Below are positions 16,115-23,985 of a DNA stretch of 33,762 nt, piece after piece. How positions within the stretch are numbered: the stretch's first letter is position 1; every line of letters begins with the position of its first letter. A program made the translations under genes and the position numbers. This stretch comes from Acidobacteria bacterium UBA2161 (GTDB taxonomy: Bacteria; Acidobacteriota; Vicinamibacteria; Vicinamibacterales; UBA823), in assembly GCA_002328835.1 (NCBI GenBank), contig DCWN01000001.1:1-33762 (forward strand), read 5' to 3'. Below the pieces are notes generated by a model. That model saw nothing but the letters and a program-made list of their open reading frames with translations, was not told the DNA's origin and made no database searches.

Positions 16115-16727
16115 CGCGGCGATTCCTGAAATCCCAACCGGGCCCGCGGCGCATCGACGACCTGAGGTTCGGCCGCGGCGCGGTCGCGGCCGTGCAACCA
16201 TTCGCGGAGACGCTGCCGGGCCTTGTGCACCTGCGACTTCGACGTCCCTTCCGCAATGCCAGCACCTCGGCGACCTCGCGATGTTCGAGCCCTTCGACGT
16301 CGTGGAGTACGAAGGCGGCGCGGCAGCCTTCCGGCAGCCGTGCAATCGCCCCCTCCAGGTCGACCGAGATGGCCGGCTGCACCGCGGGCGCGGCCGGTTC
16401 GTAGCGCCGGCCGCTCGGCGATTCCTCATCGATCGATGAAGTCGCCTGGGCGGTGCGGGCCGCCTTGCTTCTCAAGTGGTCGAGGCACAGGTTCGTGGCG
16501 AGTCGATACAGCCACGTGCCGAGTGCCGACTGCCCCTTGAAGCTGCCGAGCTTGCGATGCGCCAGCAGGAAAATCTCCTGCAGCAGATCCTCGGCGTCGG
16601 CGGCGTTGCCGACCATCCGGTAGGCCAGGTTGTACAGCCGGGACGCATGCTGGCGATAGAGTGCTTCGAAGGCGCCCGGTTCTCCCCGCTTGCAACGGGC
16701 CACCAAGTCGGCGTCGGCTGTTCTCAC
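16095..16727 (-). CDS. ECF-type RNA polymerase sigma factor with an apparent frameshift in region 4
   Basis: Extracytoplasmic-function sigma-70 protein. Region 2 is clear (AFEALYRQHASRLYNLAYRMVGN, then AEDLLQEIFLLAH and GTWLYRLATNLCLDHLR) and region 4 begins normally with ARLPEGCRAAFVLHDVEGLEHREVAEVL. After L156 the encoded frame becomes Arg-rich and stops at 16095. Reading one base back from 16258-16260 gives a normal helix-turn-helix (GIAEGTSKSQVHKAR, then QRLREWLHG). That frame ends at 16111-16113, where TGA overlaps the anti-sigma ATG. The simplest reading is a lost base in a short G run, either a sequencing error or a real mutation that would destroy -35 recognition. Start GTG at 16727; an ATG at 16817 would add 30 unconserved residues. 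The repaired length would be about 205 aa. Confidence 0.85.
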   Translation of the reverse strand: MRTADADLVARCKRGEPGAFEALYRQHASRLYNLAYRMVGNAADAEDLLQEIFLLAHRKLGSFKGQSALGTWLYRLATNLCLDHLRSKAARTAQATSSIDEESPSGRRYEPAAPAVQPAISVDLEGAIARLPEGCRAAFVLHDVEGLEHREVAEVLALRKGRRSRRCTRPGSVSANGCTAATAPRPNLRSSMRRGPGWDFRNRRDELRTV

Positions 16728-16740
16728 GCGGCCTATCCAG

Positions 16741-16771
16741 TTAGACGAGGAACAGGGGATGCGGCGTTGCC
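16741..16771 (-). promoter_or_regulatory. Candidate ECF-type promoter of the sigma operon
   Basis: On the minus strand GGCAACG (16771-16765) and CGTCTAA (16747-16741) are separated by 17 bases, resembling the AAC ... CGTC arrangement of ECF promoters. The -10 ends 13 bases before the GTG start, so the message would have a very short leader. Autoregulation would be typical of the class, but this site is only a pattern match. Confidence 0.3.
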
Positions 16772-16854
16772 GGCGCGTCCCCCGATGATTCGGCGCCCAC
16801 AAGGGCGTCCTTCTCAAGGAGATACGGGGACGGTCGCGCCGTGGTTCGCGACCC

Positions 16855-17193
16855 CTACCGCCTCGGAGCCCGCCCCCGGCCCCGCCACCTGATCTTGGCG
16901 AACTGGCGTACCGAGGTCCGGCCCACCTGTAGCCCCTCGGCCCGCAGCAGTTGCCGCTTCAGCACGGGACTGCCGCCAAACCCGCCCAGCCGCCCGCCCG
17001 CCGCGATCACCCGATGACAGGGTACATCGGACCGGCGGCAGTCGCGCATGATGTTGCCGACCGCCCGGAACGCGCGTGGCTGGCCGGCCATCGCCGCGAC
17101 GTCCCCATAGGTGGCGACCCGGCCGGGGGGAATCCGGAGGACGGCGTTCAGGACGCGTGTCGTGAACGGCGGAATGCGGGCTGCGGGTGTCAT
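16855..17193 (-). CDS. MGMT-family O6-alkylguanine-DNA alkyltransferase, single-domain
   Basis: DNA repair protein expected to remove alkyl groups from O6 of guanine by irreversible transfer to its own cysteine. The 112 aa product is just the C-terminal DNA-binding/active-site domain: winged-helix start (VLNAVLRIPPGRVATYGDVA), arginine finger region (GNIMRDCRRSD) and active site PCHRV with C59. The nucleophile Cys is retained, unlike alkyltransferase-like proteins that have Trp there, so true transferase activity is plausible. It lacks the N-terminal domain of Ogt/Ada-type enzymes. The ATG overlaps the stop of the upstream membrane-protein gene (ATGA, 17190-17193), which makes it the last gene of the HEAT/HD-GYP operon. 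The C-terminus is basic (RWRGRGRAPRR). Confidence 0.92.
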   Translation of the reverse strand: MTPAARIPPFTTRVLNAVLRIPPGRVATYGDVAAMAGQPRAFRAVGNIMRDCRRSDVPCHRVIAAGGRLGGFGGSPVLKRQLLRAEGLQVGRTSVRQFAKIRWRGRGRAPRR

Positions 17194-17645
17194 CTCCGGC
17201 GGAGCAGCGGCAGGTAGCACAGCGCGCCCAGCGCCACGTTGTAGACCGCGCAGCCGACGAGATACCACTGCGGCACGACGCCCACGGGCAACGCCCCCGG
17301 ACGGTGGAGGATGTCGGCGACGGCGTGCGCCACGAAGGCGAGCGCCAGCACGACCAGGGCTTCGCCCGGGTCGCGGGTCGGCGCCACGGCGGCCACGACG
17401 AAGAACCCGAGCGCCAGGGCGACGTCGAGTCCAGCGGCCTCGGCCCCGCTCGCCGACGCCGCAAAGCCGACGTAGGCGCCGGCGACGAACGCCAGGAGCA
17501 GCGCCGCAATCTGCGCCAGCCGGAGTTCGGCGACCAGTCGCTCTGGGCCCTGGCGGTCGAGGCGGGAGGTGCGCAGCGCGAGCCACGCGAAACCCGCGCC
17601 CGAGGCCACGGCGGTGACGAGCAATGCGCGGAGCGCGTCGGTCAC
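17190..17645 (-). CDS. Small integral membrane protein, function unknown
   Basis: The 151 aa product has about five hydrophobic segments (near residues 3-24, 43-66, 72-90, 95-114 and 124-146) joined by short loops, and a short basic C-terminus. I do not recognise a family. The ATG at 17645 lies 17 bases after the HD-GYP stop and its own stop overlaps the MGMT start by 4 bases, so it is tightly held in this operon. A membrane partner for the HD-GYP or HEAT protein is possible on position alone. Confidence 0.82.
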   Translation of the reverse strand: MTDALRALLVTAVASGAGFAWLALRTSRLDRQGPERLVAELRLAQIAALLLAFVAGAYVGFAASASGAEAAGLDVALALGFFVVAAVAPTRDPGEALVVLALAFVAHAVADILHRPGALPVGVVPQWYLVGCAVYNVALGALCYLPLLRRR

Positions 17646-17662
17646 GGTACGGGTGGTGCGGC

Positions 17663-19048
17663 CTATCCCAGGTCGACGATTTCCAGGGGGTCAATCCCGT
17701 AGTCAGCCGGATCCAGCGGGGAGAGGATGCTGACGTCGCGTTCGGTGCCGACCGTCTCCCAGAGGTTGGCTTCCCGCTTGCGGGGCAGTTCCTGGCCGTC
17801 GGCGTCGAGCACGATCTGCACCTTCGGGCGATGCGGATCGGGCGCGTGCACGCGCAGCACGACACCTATCTCGTCGTTCGAGAGCTTGACGAGGTTGCCG
17901 GGCGGATAGATGCCGATGAGCTGGACGAAGCGCCGAATCAGGTGCTCGTCGAAATGGACGCCGTCGTTCTTCTTGTAGATGGCCAGGATCCGATCGGTCG
18001 GGAACGCCTGCTGGTAGGCACGCTGCGACCGCATCGCGTCGTAGACGTCGGCGATGCTGCAGAGCTGCGTGGCCAGGTTCATCCCCGGATGGCCGACCTT
18101 CGGGTAGCCGCTGCCGTCGAGGCGGCGGTGATGCTCGAGCGCGACGACCGGCGCGATGGTCGGCATCTCCGTCGTCTGGCGGAGGATCTCCGCGCCGTCG
18201 ACGACGTGCCGGCGCATGATGCCGAACTCCTGGTCGGTGAGCTTCTCCGGCTTGTTCAGGATCTCGGCGGGCGTGCGCACCTTGCCAATGTCGTGCATCA
18301 GGGCCGCGAGCCCGAACTCGCGCAGCAGACGGCCCTCGATGCCGAGGGCGCGCGCCTGGCCCATCATCAGGATCGACACGTTCACCATGTGGGTGAACGT
18401 GTAGTTGTCGTAACTCTTCATCGCCGTGAGCGCGACGAGCGCGCTCCGGTTCTGCGTGGCGCTCTCCGCGAGGTCGCCGACAATCGTGCGCGCCGCGGTG
18501 AGGTCGGCCGTGCCGCCGGTGGTGGCGGCGTCCCACACACCTTCCGCGCCGGTCACCGCGTCGGTGTAGAGCTGCCGGATAGCCGCCATGTCGGCCTTGA
18601 TGCCCTCACCCTCGTGCTTCTCGGTGATCCGGCCGACCCGAATGTGCGGCAGCGCCGGAATCGGCGGTTCGGTCTCGTCGGGGTTCTCCGTCGTGCGGAT
18701 CGGCAGTGAGGACAGCGCACCCAGGAAGTCCGACAGTTCCTTGATCGTGACCTCGCGGTCAACGGTGATCCGCTCGATGCCCGCGCCCTCGAGGCGCTTC
18801 ACCAGGTCGCCCAGCGCGGCGGCGGCTTTCGGCAGCGGCATATCGGCCACGACGATCTGTCCGGCCACCAGGCCGAGCGCGATCGACGGGACGCTGGCGA
18901 GCAGCGCCGTGTAGGACTCGTGGAGCGCGGTGACGTTCTTGATGACGAGCGGATGCTCCGGCGCGTACAGATGCATGCCGCGCACGGCCGCCGCCAGGCG
19001 TCGGATCAGATCGTCGAAGATGGCGATGCGTTCCGTATGGTCGCTCAT
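17663..19048 (-). CDS. HD-GYP domain phosphohydrolase (putative c-di-GMP phosphodiesterase)
   Basis: Predicted to hydrolyse cyclic di-GMP. The 461 aa product has three parts. The first (about 1-140) is a helical/beta domain that carries YAPEHP (28-33) and resembles the N-terminus of the upstream HEAT-repeat protein. The second is a linker (about 145-205). The third is an HD-GYP domain (about 210-400) with H220, H252-D253 in HDIGK, H281, H306-H307 and DGSGYP (GYP at 314-316). The metal-binding set looks complete, so activity is likely. A C-terminal beta-rich extension of about 60 residues (VGVVLRVHAPDP-like region) follows. No membrane segment. The ATG overlaps the HEAT gene stop (ATGA, 19045-19048). 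It could counterbalance the diguanylate cyclase near mreB, though that is inference. Confidence 0.95.
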   Translation of the reverse strand: MSDHTERIAIFDDLIRRLAAAVRGMHLYAPEHPLVIKNVTALHESYTALLASVPSIALGLVAGQIVVADMPLPKAAAALGDLVKRLEGAGIERITVDREVTIKELSDFLGALSSLPIRTTENPDETEPPIPALPHIRVGRITEKHEGEGIKADMAAIRQLYTDAVTGAEGVWDAATTGGTADLTAARTIVGDLAESATQNRSALVALTAMKSYDNYTFTHMVNVSILMMGQARALGIEGRLLREFGLAALMHDIGKVRTPAEILNKPEKLTDQEFGIMRRHVVDGAEILRQTTEMPTIAPVVALEHHRRLDGSGYPKVGHPGMNLATQLCSIADVYDAMRSQRAYQQAFPTDRILAIYKKNDGVHFDEHLIRRFVQLIGIYPPGNLVKLSNDEIGVVLRVHAPDPHRPKVQIVLDADGQELPRKREANLWETVGTERDVSILSPLDPADYGIDPLEIVDLG

Positions 19049-19830
19049 CGGCGTGACTCCAGCCTAGCGTGCGCCGGCCGCGCCACCGCCCGCACAGCAC
19101 GCGGGCCGCTGCTCGCCGCTTCACGGAGCGCCTCCAGGGCCGGTGCGCCAATCTTTCGGAGGGACTCGGCCGCCGCGGCGCGCAGCGTCTTCGTCCTTAC
19201 GGGCGCCCACCACTCGCCGCGATAGAGTGCCGCCTTCAGCACGTCCACCTGATCGGCGTTGCCCAGGCGCCCGAGCGCTTCGATGGCGCTCAGGTACAGT
19301 TCGGTCTGGCGCCGATGGTCGATCTGGGTGACCAGCAGCCCGCAGAGTGGCGCCGCCCGCTCGTCGCGCACCGAGCTCAGTTCGTCGGTCAAGGCCTCGC
19401 GCGCGGTCTCGTCCTTGGCCACCAGATCCATCAGCAGATCGTGGGCGCGGCTTTCGTTGATCGTCAGCATCGACCGGATGCCGTCGCGCTGAACCTTGGG
19501 ATCCCGGTCGGCGAGCATCGGTTCGATCGCGTCCAGCGCCTCCGTGCCGCCCAGCTCGCGCAGCAGCAGCATCGCGGTCCGTCGGACGTCCCGGCTCGGC
19601 GACTGCATCAACTCGTGCATCGAGGCGATCGCCAGATCGCCGAACTCCATCAGGATGCCGCGCAGCCGTTTGCGCCCCTTCGCGTTCTCCTCGGTCGCCA
19701 GCACCTCGGCCAGCGCCGGAATGATCGGCGCGCCTATGGTGGCGGTAATCTGCTTCAGCTCCTCGAAGGCGGCGTCGTCCGCCGCGCCTGCCCGCTTCAA
19801 GCCGCGCTTCATCGCCCGCCCGACCGCCAT
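19045..19830 (-). CDS. HEAT-repeat protein, C-terminal part (downstream of an in-frame TAG)
   Basis: Alpha-helical repeat scaffold of 261 aa as counted from the first ATG. Repeats are visible, for example SRDVRRTAMLLLRELGG, DPKVQRDGIRSMLTI and RTKTLRAAAAESLRKIG. The same frame stays open and protein-like for 42 codons upstream of this ATG, back to a TAG at 19957-19959 that ends the N-terminal part. None of those codons is ATG, GTG or TTG. This strongly suggests that 19045-21285 was one gene of about 746 codons now split by a nonsense codon, or read through it. No good ribosome binding site precedes 19830. The stop overlaps the HD-GYP start. Function is probably protein-protein interaction in a signalling complex. 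Confidence 0.8.
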   Translation of the reverse strand: MAVGRAMKRGLKRAGAADDAAFEELKQITATIGAPIIPALAEVLATEENAKGRKRLRGILMEFGDLAIASMHELMQSPSRDVRRTAMLLLRELGGTEALDAIEPMLADRDPKVQRDGIRSMLTINESRAHDLLMDLVAKDETAREALTDELSSVRDERAAPLCGLLVTQIDHRRQTELYLSAIEALGRLGNADQVDVLKAALYRGEWWAPVRTKTLRAAAAESLRKIGAPALEALREAASSGPRAVRAVARPAHARLESRR

Positions 19831-19956
19831 CCGCTCGGTCAGGTCGTGCGCCTGAGCCGGGACCTCATCGCCCTCGGCGGACAGGGCCGCCCGGGTAATC
19901 GGAACGATCAGTCGGTGCGCCGAGGCGAACTGACCGTCCCGGAGCGACGCGTCGAT

Positions 19957-21285
19957 CTAACCGGTGACGACATTTGCGATGTCGCGCCACCGGTCGCCGT
20001 CCGGCTCGAGCGACAGCAGGTCGACCAGGAGCTGGAAGTCCATCTCCTGCAGCTCGCCATCGGCAACCGAACCCATCCAGGCCTCGATCCGCTCGGGCGG
20101 ATCGTCGCTGGTCTGGTCGACCTCCACGGCCTGCCGCCGCGCGGCCGACAGCTCGCGCGCGTAGTCGGTCGAGACGAACGGTTCGTCCGAGTAGGACGTC
20201 AGCATATGCTCGACGTTGTTCCACAGGTCGGGGAACGACTCGGACTGGCCGATGTCCGAGTCGGCGGCGTGTTCCTCGGCCATCGCCAGGACCTGCTTCC
20301 GGCGGTCACCCTCGGGCACCAGCGCCTGGAAGGCCTCCGCCAGCCGGTCGGTCGATCCGCCTTCGGCCTGCACCGAGCCGGCGACGAAGCGCGCGACGTC
20401 GTCGTCGCCCATCTGGCCGGCGGTCGCCTCGACCAGGTTGACGCCCCCTTCGACCGCTCCGCCCGCTTCCCACTGCCCGAGCAGCTCGGTCATCGCCTCG
20501 GCTGACAGCTCGCCGACCATCGGGGTCATGTTCTGCAGCTGTTCCTGAACTTCCTCGCGCGGCTTGCCCTCGAAGTGCTTTGCGACCGCGCGCAGGAGCT
20601 TGAGTACCGTATCGGCCTGCTCGGCGGGCGCGGGGGCCGCGGAGCCGCCGCCGCCTGAGGAGTTCAGGAGCCTCGCGAACTTGCGCAGCTGCGGCGCGTC
20701 ATCGGCGGTCTTGAGCAGGGATTCCAAGGCTTCGTCACCTGGACCGTCGCCGCTGCCTTCACCTCCGCCTCCGCCGAGGAGGCTGGCCATGAGGCTCTCG
20801 AGGCTGGCCGCCGTGCCGCCCTGCCGCTCCTTGAGAATGTCGGCGTAGTCGAGTTCGGCGATCCCGATGCTCGTGCCCGTGAAGAGCGCGGCGATGCCAC
20901 CCCCTTCCCGAACCTCCTCGGGTGGGCGTCCGAGTAGACGCAGCAGCACCTGCCAGGAGTCGGGGTCGCCCGGCGTCTCGATGACGAGTTCGCCGATCAG
21001 GTGACTGTAGAGGAGGGCCGCCAGCTCGCCGATCGCCGGGTCGGGTTTCTGCGGCTCGGCGGCGTTGACCAGCAGACGGTCATTGAGCACCGTGAGCGTG
21101 AGCGAGCCGGATTCGGTCGCCTTGCCGATCGCGCCGACCAGGCGGGTCACGGCGCCGCTGACGGCCGGATGGCCGTCTGGATACATCGAGAACGTGCGGG
21201 CCGCTCCCTTACAGGATCGGGCGAATTCGGTGACCCGGTCCGCCAGGTCGGTGGCCAACGGCGTGCGTGGAGTCGCCTCTGCCAT
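19957..21285 (-). CDS. N-terminal part of a HEAT-repeat protein, ending at an in-frame TAG
   Basis: The 442 aa product starts with a domain (about residues 10-150) carrying YPDGHP (35-40). It shows the same helix / Y-P-x-x-H-P / helix / beta order as the N-terminus of the HD-GYP protein downstream. Gly-rich linkers follow (about 165-180 and 205-225), then a mostly helical region to the C-terminus with the pattern QLLVDLLSLEPDGDRWRDIA. The frame stops at TAG 19957-19959 right after NVVTG and continues in the same frame into the HEAT repeats, so the natural protein was probably longer. The ATG at 21285 is preferred to far-upstream codons that would run through the oppositely oriented deoA. It is transcribed divergently from deoA with a 42-base gap. 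Confidence 0.85.
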   Translation of the reverse strand: MAEATPRTPLATDLADRVTEFARSCKGAARTFSMYPDGHPAVSGAVTRLVGAIGKATESGSLTLTVLNDRLLVNAAEPQKPDPAIGELAALLYSHLIGELVIETPGDPDSWQVLLRLLGRPPEEVREGGGIAALFTGTSIGIAELDYADILKERQGGTAASLESLMASLLGGGGGEGSGDGPGDEALESLLKTADDAPQLRKFARLLNSSGGGGSAAPAPAEQADTVLKLLRAVAKHFEGKPREEVQEQLQNMTPMVGELSAEAMTELLGQWEAGGAVEGGVNLVEATAGQMGDDDVARFVAGSVQAEGGSTDRLAEAFQALVPEGDRRKQVLAMAEEHAADSDIGQSESFPDLWNNVEHMLTSYSDEPFVSTDYARELSAARRQAVEVDQTSDDPPERIEAWMGSVADGELQEMDFQLLVDLLSLEPDGDRWRDIANVVTG

Positions 21286-21297
21286 GGATGAGGCCCT

Positions 21298-21312
21298 ATT
21301 ATCCTCTATACT
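21298..21312. promoter_or_regulatory. Overlapping divergent -10 elements between the HEAT gene and deoA
   Basis: Within the 42-base gap, GATAAT on the minus strand (21303-21298) points to the HEAT gene and TATACT on the plus strand (21307-21312) points to deoA. Neither has a convincing -35. Both would give leaders of only about 5-10 bases, so transcripts may be nearly leaderless and the two promoters would compete. Confidence 0.35.
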
Positions 21313-21327
21313 CGGCACCGTTGCGGT

Positions 21328-22632
21328 ATGCGCGCGGTCGATCTGATCCGGAAAAAGCGTGACGGCGGGGAATTGACCCCGGACGAGATTGGGTTGTTCG
21401 TTCGGGGGGTCGCCGCGGGCGAAGTCCCGGACTATCAGGCTTCCGCGTGGCTGATGGCCGTCGTGCTGCGCGGCATGTCGGCGGGCGAGACCGAGGCCCT
21501 GACGGCGGCGATGACGGCGTCGGGCTCGCGTCTGGACCTGTCGGCCGTGGCGAGGCCGAAGGTCGACAAGCATTCCACCGGGGGCGTCGGCGACAAGACC
21601 TCGCCGGTGCTGGCGCCGCTGGCCGCCGCGTGCGGCGTGGCCGTGCCGATGGTCTCGGGGCGGGGCCTCGGGCATACCGGCGGGACGCTCGACAAGCTGG
21701 AATCGATCCCCGGGTTCCGCACGGCCCTCACGCCCGGCGAGATCCGCAGGGTCCTCGACCGGACCGGCTGCTGCCTGGTCGGCCAGACCGAGACGCTGGC
21801 GCCGGCCGACCGGGTGTTCTACGCGCTGCGCGATGCGACGGCGACGGTCGAGAGCGTGCCGCTCATTGCCGCGTCGATCATGAGCAAGAAGCTCGCGGCC
21901 GACCTCGATGGCCTGGTGCTCGACGTCACGGTGGGCCGAGGCGCGTTCATGAAGACCGCGCCCGAGGGGCGTGCCCTGGCCGAGTGCCTGGTGGCCATCG
22001 GCAAGGCCGCGGGGGTTCGGATGCGGGCGGTCCTGACCGCGATGGACGCGCCACGCGGGCGCGCCGTGGGCAACACGCTGGAGATGGCCGAGTGCTTCGC
22101 GACCTTGCGTGGTGAGGGGCCCGACGACCTGGCGACGGTGTCGGTGGAACTGGCGGCCCGGATGGTGGAGGCGGCCGGACTGGAGCCGTCGGTGGAGGCG
22201 GCGCGGACGCGGGTCGTCTCGGCGCTCGACGACGGCCGTGGCTTGGAGACGCTGCGCGAGACGATCGAGGCCCAGGGCGGAGACCCCCGGGTGGTCGATG
22301 CGCCGGCCCGTCTGCCGTCGGTGCCGACGGTCGATCGCGTGCCGGCGCCCCGGAGCGGGTATCTCGCCGCGCTCGATGCCGAGTTGGTCGGGCGAGCGGC
22401 GGTCGTGCTCGGCGCGGGGCGCGACCAGGTCGATCGCGCGGTCGACCATGCGGTTGGTGTGGTCGCGCGAGTCGGGATGGGTGAGTCGGTGACCGAGGGC
22501 GATCCGGTGGTCGAGCTGCATCATCGCGAGGCGCGCGGGCTCGCCGCCGCGCGTGAGTTCATCACGCGCGCCCTGCGGATCGATGACGCGCCACCGCCGC
22601 CGTCGGCGCTCATCTTGGACACGGTGGCCTGA
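21328..22632 (+). CDS. deoA: Thymidine / pyrimidine-nucleoside phosphorylase
   Basis: Catalyses phosphorolysis of thymidine (and possibly uridine) to the base and (deoxy)ribose-1-phosphate in nucleoside salvage. The 434 aa length and the family signature KHSTGGVGDK (81-90) with the following SGRGLGHTGGTLDKLESIPG identify it. The other conserved segments (ALRDATATVESVPLIAASIMSKKLA and the C-terminal swivelling alpha/beta domain) are intact. The ATG at 21328 has no clear Shine-Dalgarno sequence, consistent with a near-leaderless message. The nucleoside transporter starts 8 bases after the stop, so uptake and breakdown are co-expressed. Confidence 0.96.
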   Translation: MRAVDLIRKKRDGGELTPDEIGLFVRGVAAGEVPDYQASAWLMAVVLRGMSAGETEALTAAMTASGSRLDLSAVARPKVDKHSTGGVGDKTSPVLAPLAAACGVAVPMVSGRGLGHTGGTLDKLESIPGFRTALTPGEIRRVLDRTGCCLVGQTETLAPADRVFYALRDATATVESVPLIAASIMSKKLAADLDGLVLDVTVGRGAFMKTAPEGRALAECLVAIGKAAGVRMRAVLTAMDAPRGRAVGNTLEMAECFATLRGEGPDDLATVSVELAARMVEAAGLEPSVEAARTRVVSALDDGRGLETLRETIEAQGGDPRVVDAPARLPSVPTVDRVPAPRSGYLAALDAELVGRAAVVLGAGRDQVDRAVDHAVGVVARVGMGESVTEGDPVVELHHREARGLAAAREFITRALRIDDAPPPPSALILDTVA

Positions 22633-22640
22633 CGACCGAC

Positions 22641-23984
22641 GTGACACTGACGACGATGCTGCAAGACCCCGCCCGTCGCCAGCGCCTACTCTTCGCCGCG
22701 GCCGCCGTCGGCCTCGTCGCGCTGGCCTACGTCATGCGGGAACTGGTCGACCCGCGCGTTCGGGCCGTCCTGGGCGTGGCCGCGTTCATCAGCCTGGCCG
22801 CCGCGTGTTCCACCAGCGTCCGCCAGATTCCGTGGCGCATGGTGGGCTGGGGGCTGGGGCTCCAGATCGCGCTCGCCTTCATCATCCTGAAGCTCGAGAT
22901 CGGCGGCGTCAGGCCGGGCTACGCGCTGTTCACCGCGATCGCACGGGCCGCCGAGCGCTTCATGGCGTTCACCGACGCGGGCTCGCGCTTCGTCTTCGGC
23001 GGACTGGCCGACCCGGAGGTGGTCTCGCAGCTGTTTCCGGGCGGCTTCGTGTTCGCCTTCACGGCGCTGCCGATCATCATCTTCATCTCGTCGTTCTTCA
23101 CCGTGCTCTATCACTTCGGTCTGCTGCAGTTCCTCGTGAAGCAGACGGCGCGGCTGGTGGTCTATCTCTTGAACACGAGCGGCGCCGAGACCCTGTCGGC
23201 GGTGGCCAACGTGTTCATGGGGCAGACCGAAGCGCCGATCATCGTCCGCCCGTACGTGCCGCACATGACCCAGTCGGAGCTGCTGACGTTGATGATCGGC
23301 GGCATGGCGACGATCTCGGGCGCCGTCATGGCGATCTACATCAGCCTGGGCGCCGACGCCGTGGCGATCCTCACGACCAGCGTCATGGCGGCCCCCTGTG
23401 GACTGTACCTATCGAAGATCCTGATGCCCGAGTCGGAGATGCCCAAGACCCGCGGCACGGTGACGCTCGAAGTGGAACGCGAGCACGCCAACGTGATCGA
23501 CGCGGCCGCGGGCGGGGCGACCCAGGGAATGACCCTGGCCATCAACGTGCTGGCGATGCTGATTGCGTTCCTGGCCTTCATCGCCTTGATCGACTATCTG
23601 CTCGCGCTCGTGCATCCGGCGCTCTCGCTCGCCAGCGTCTTCTCGGTCGCCTTCGCGCCCGCGGCGCTGCTGATGGGCGTGGCCTCCGCGGACGTCGGGG
23701 CCATGGCCGATCTGCTGGGCACGAAGATCGTCGCCACCGAGTTCGTCGCCTACGTCAAGCTGACGACGGAGTATCAGGGCGCTATCGAGCCGCGGTCGTT
23801 CGTGCTGGCCACCTACGCGCTGACCGGCTTCGCCAACTTCGGGTCGGTGGGCATTCTCCTGGGCGGTCTGGGCGGCATGGCGCCATCCCGGCGAGGCGAC
23901 CTGGCCCGCCTCGGGACGCGCGCGCTGTTCGGTGGGTTCGTGGCCACGCTCATCAATGCGTCGATTGCGGCGTTGTTGATTTGA
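22641..23984 (+). CDS. Concentrative nucleoside transporter (CNT/NupC family)
   Basis: Inner-membrane symporter that imports nucleosides with H+ or Na+. The 447 aa product has about ten membrane segments. The nucleoside-binding motif GQTEAP (194-199, in NVFMGQTEAPIIVRPYV) is diagnostic for the family. The second helical-hairpin region with TEYQGAIEPRSF and ALTGFANFGSVGI near the C-terminus also matches. The start is GTG at 22641 with no obvious Shine-Dalgarno sequence, 8 bases after deoA. The stop TGA (23982-23984) is followed immediately by a heptamer repeat and a palindromic element. Position between a pyrimidine and a purine nucleoside phosphorylase fits broad nucleoside scavenging. Confidence 0.95.
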   Translation: MTLTTMLQDPARRQRLLFAAAAVGLVALAYVMRELVDPRVRAVLGVAAFISLAAACSTSVRQIPWRMVGWGLGLQIALAFIILKLEIGGVRPGYALFTAIARAAERFMAFTDAGSRFVFGGLADPEVVSQLFPGGFVFAFTALPIIIFISSFFTVLYHFGLLQFLVKQTARLVVYLLNTSGAETLSAVANVFMGQTEAPIIVRPYVPHMTQSELLTLMIGGMATISGAVMAIYISLGADAVAILTTSVMAAPCGLYLSKILMPESEMPKTRGTVTLEVEREHANVIDAAAGGATQGMTLAINVLAMLIAFLAFIALIDYLLALVHPALSLASVFSVAFAPAALLMGVASADVGAMADLLGTKIVATEFVAYVKLTTEYQGAIEPRSFVLATYALTGFANFGSVGILLGGLGGMAPSRRGDLARLGTRALFGGFVATLINASIAALLI

Positions 23985-23985
23985 A

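Noticed and set aside
16258..16268. Programmed -1 frameshifting in the sigma gene
   Set aside because: A -1 slip after CTG would restore the frame, but there is no X-XXY-YYZ slippery heptamer and no obvious downstream pseudoknot. A lost base is simpler.
16286..16429. Extension of the anti-sigma frame upstream of 16114
   Set aside because: The reading overlaps the sigma gene in another frame, is low-complexity, and the zinc-finger N-terminus fixes the start at 16114.
21286..22647. A long upstream extension of the HEAT-protein frame on the minus strand
   Set aside because: It runs antisense through deoA, which has clear phosphorylase signatures, and the extension is Arg/His/Gln-rich. The start at 21285 fits the conserved domain.
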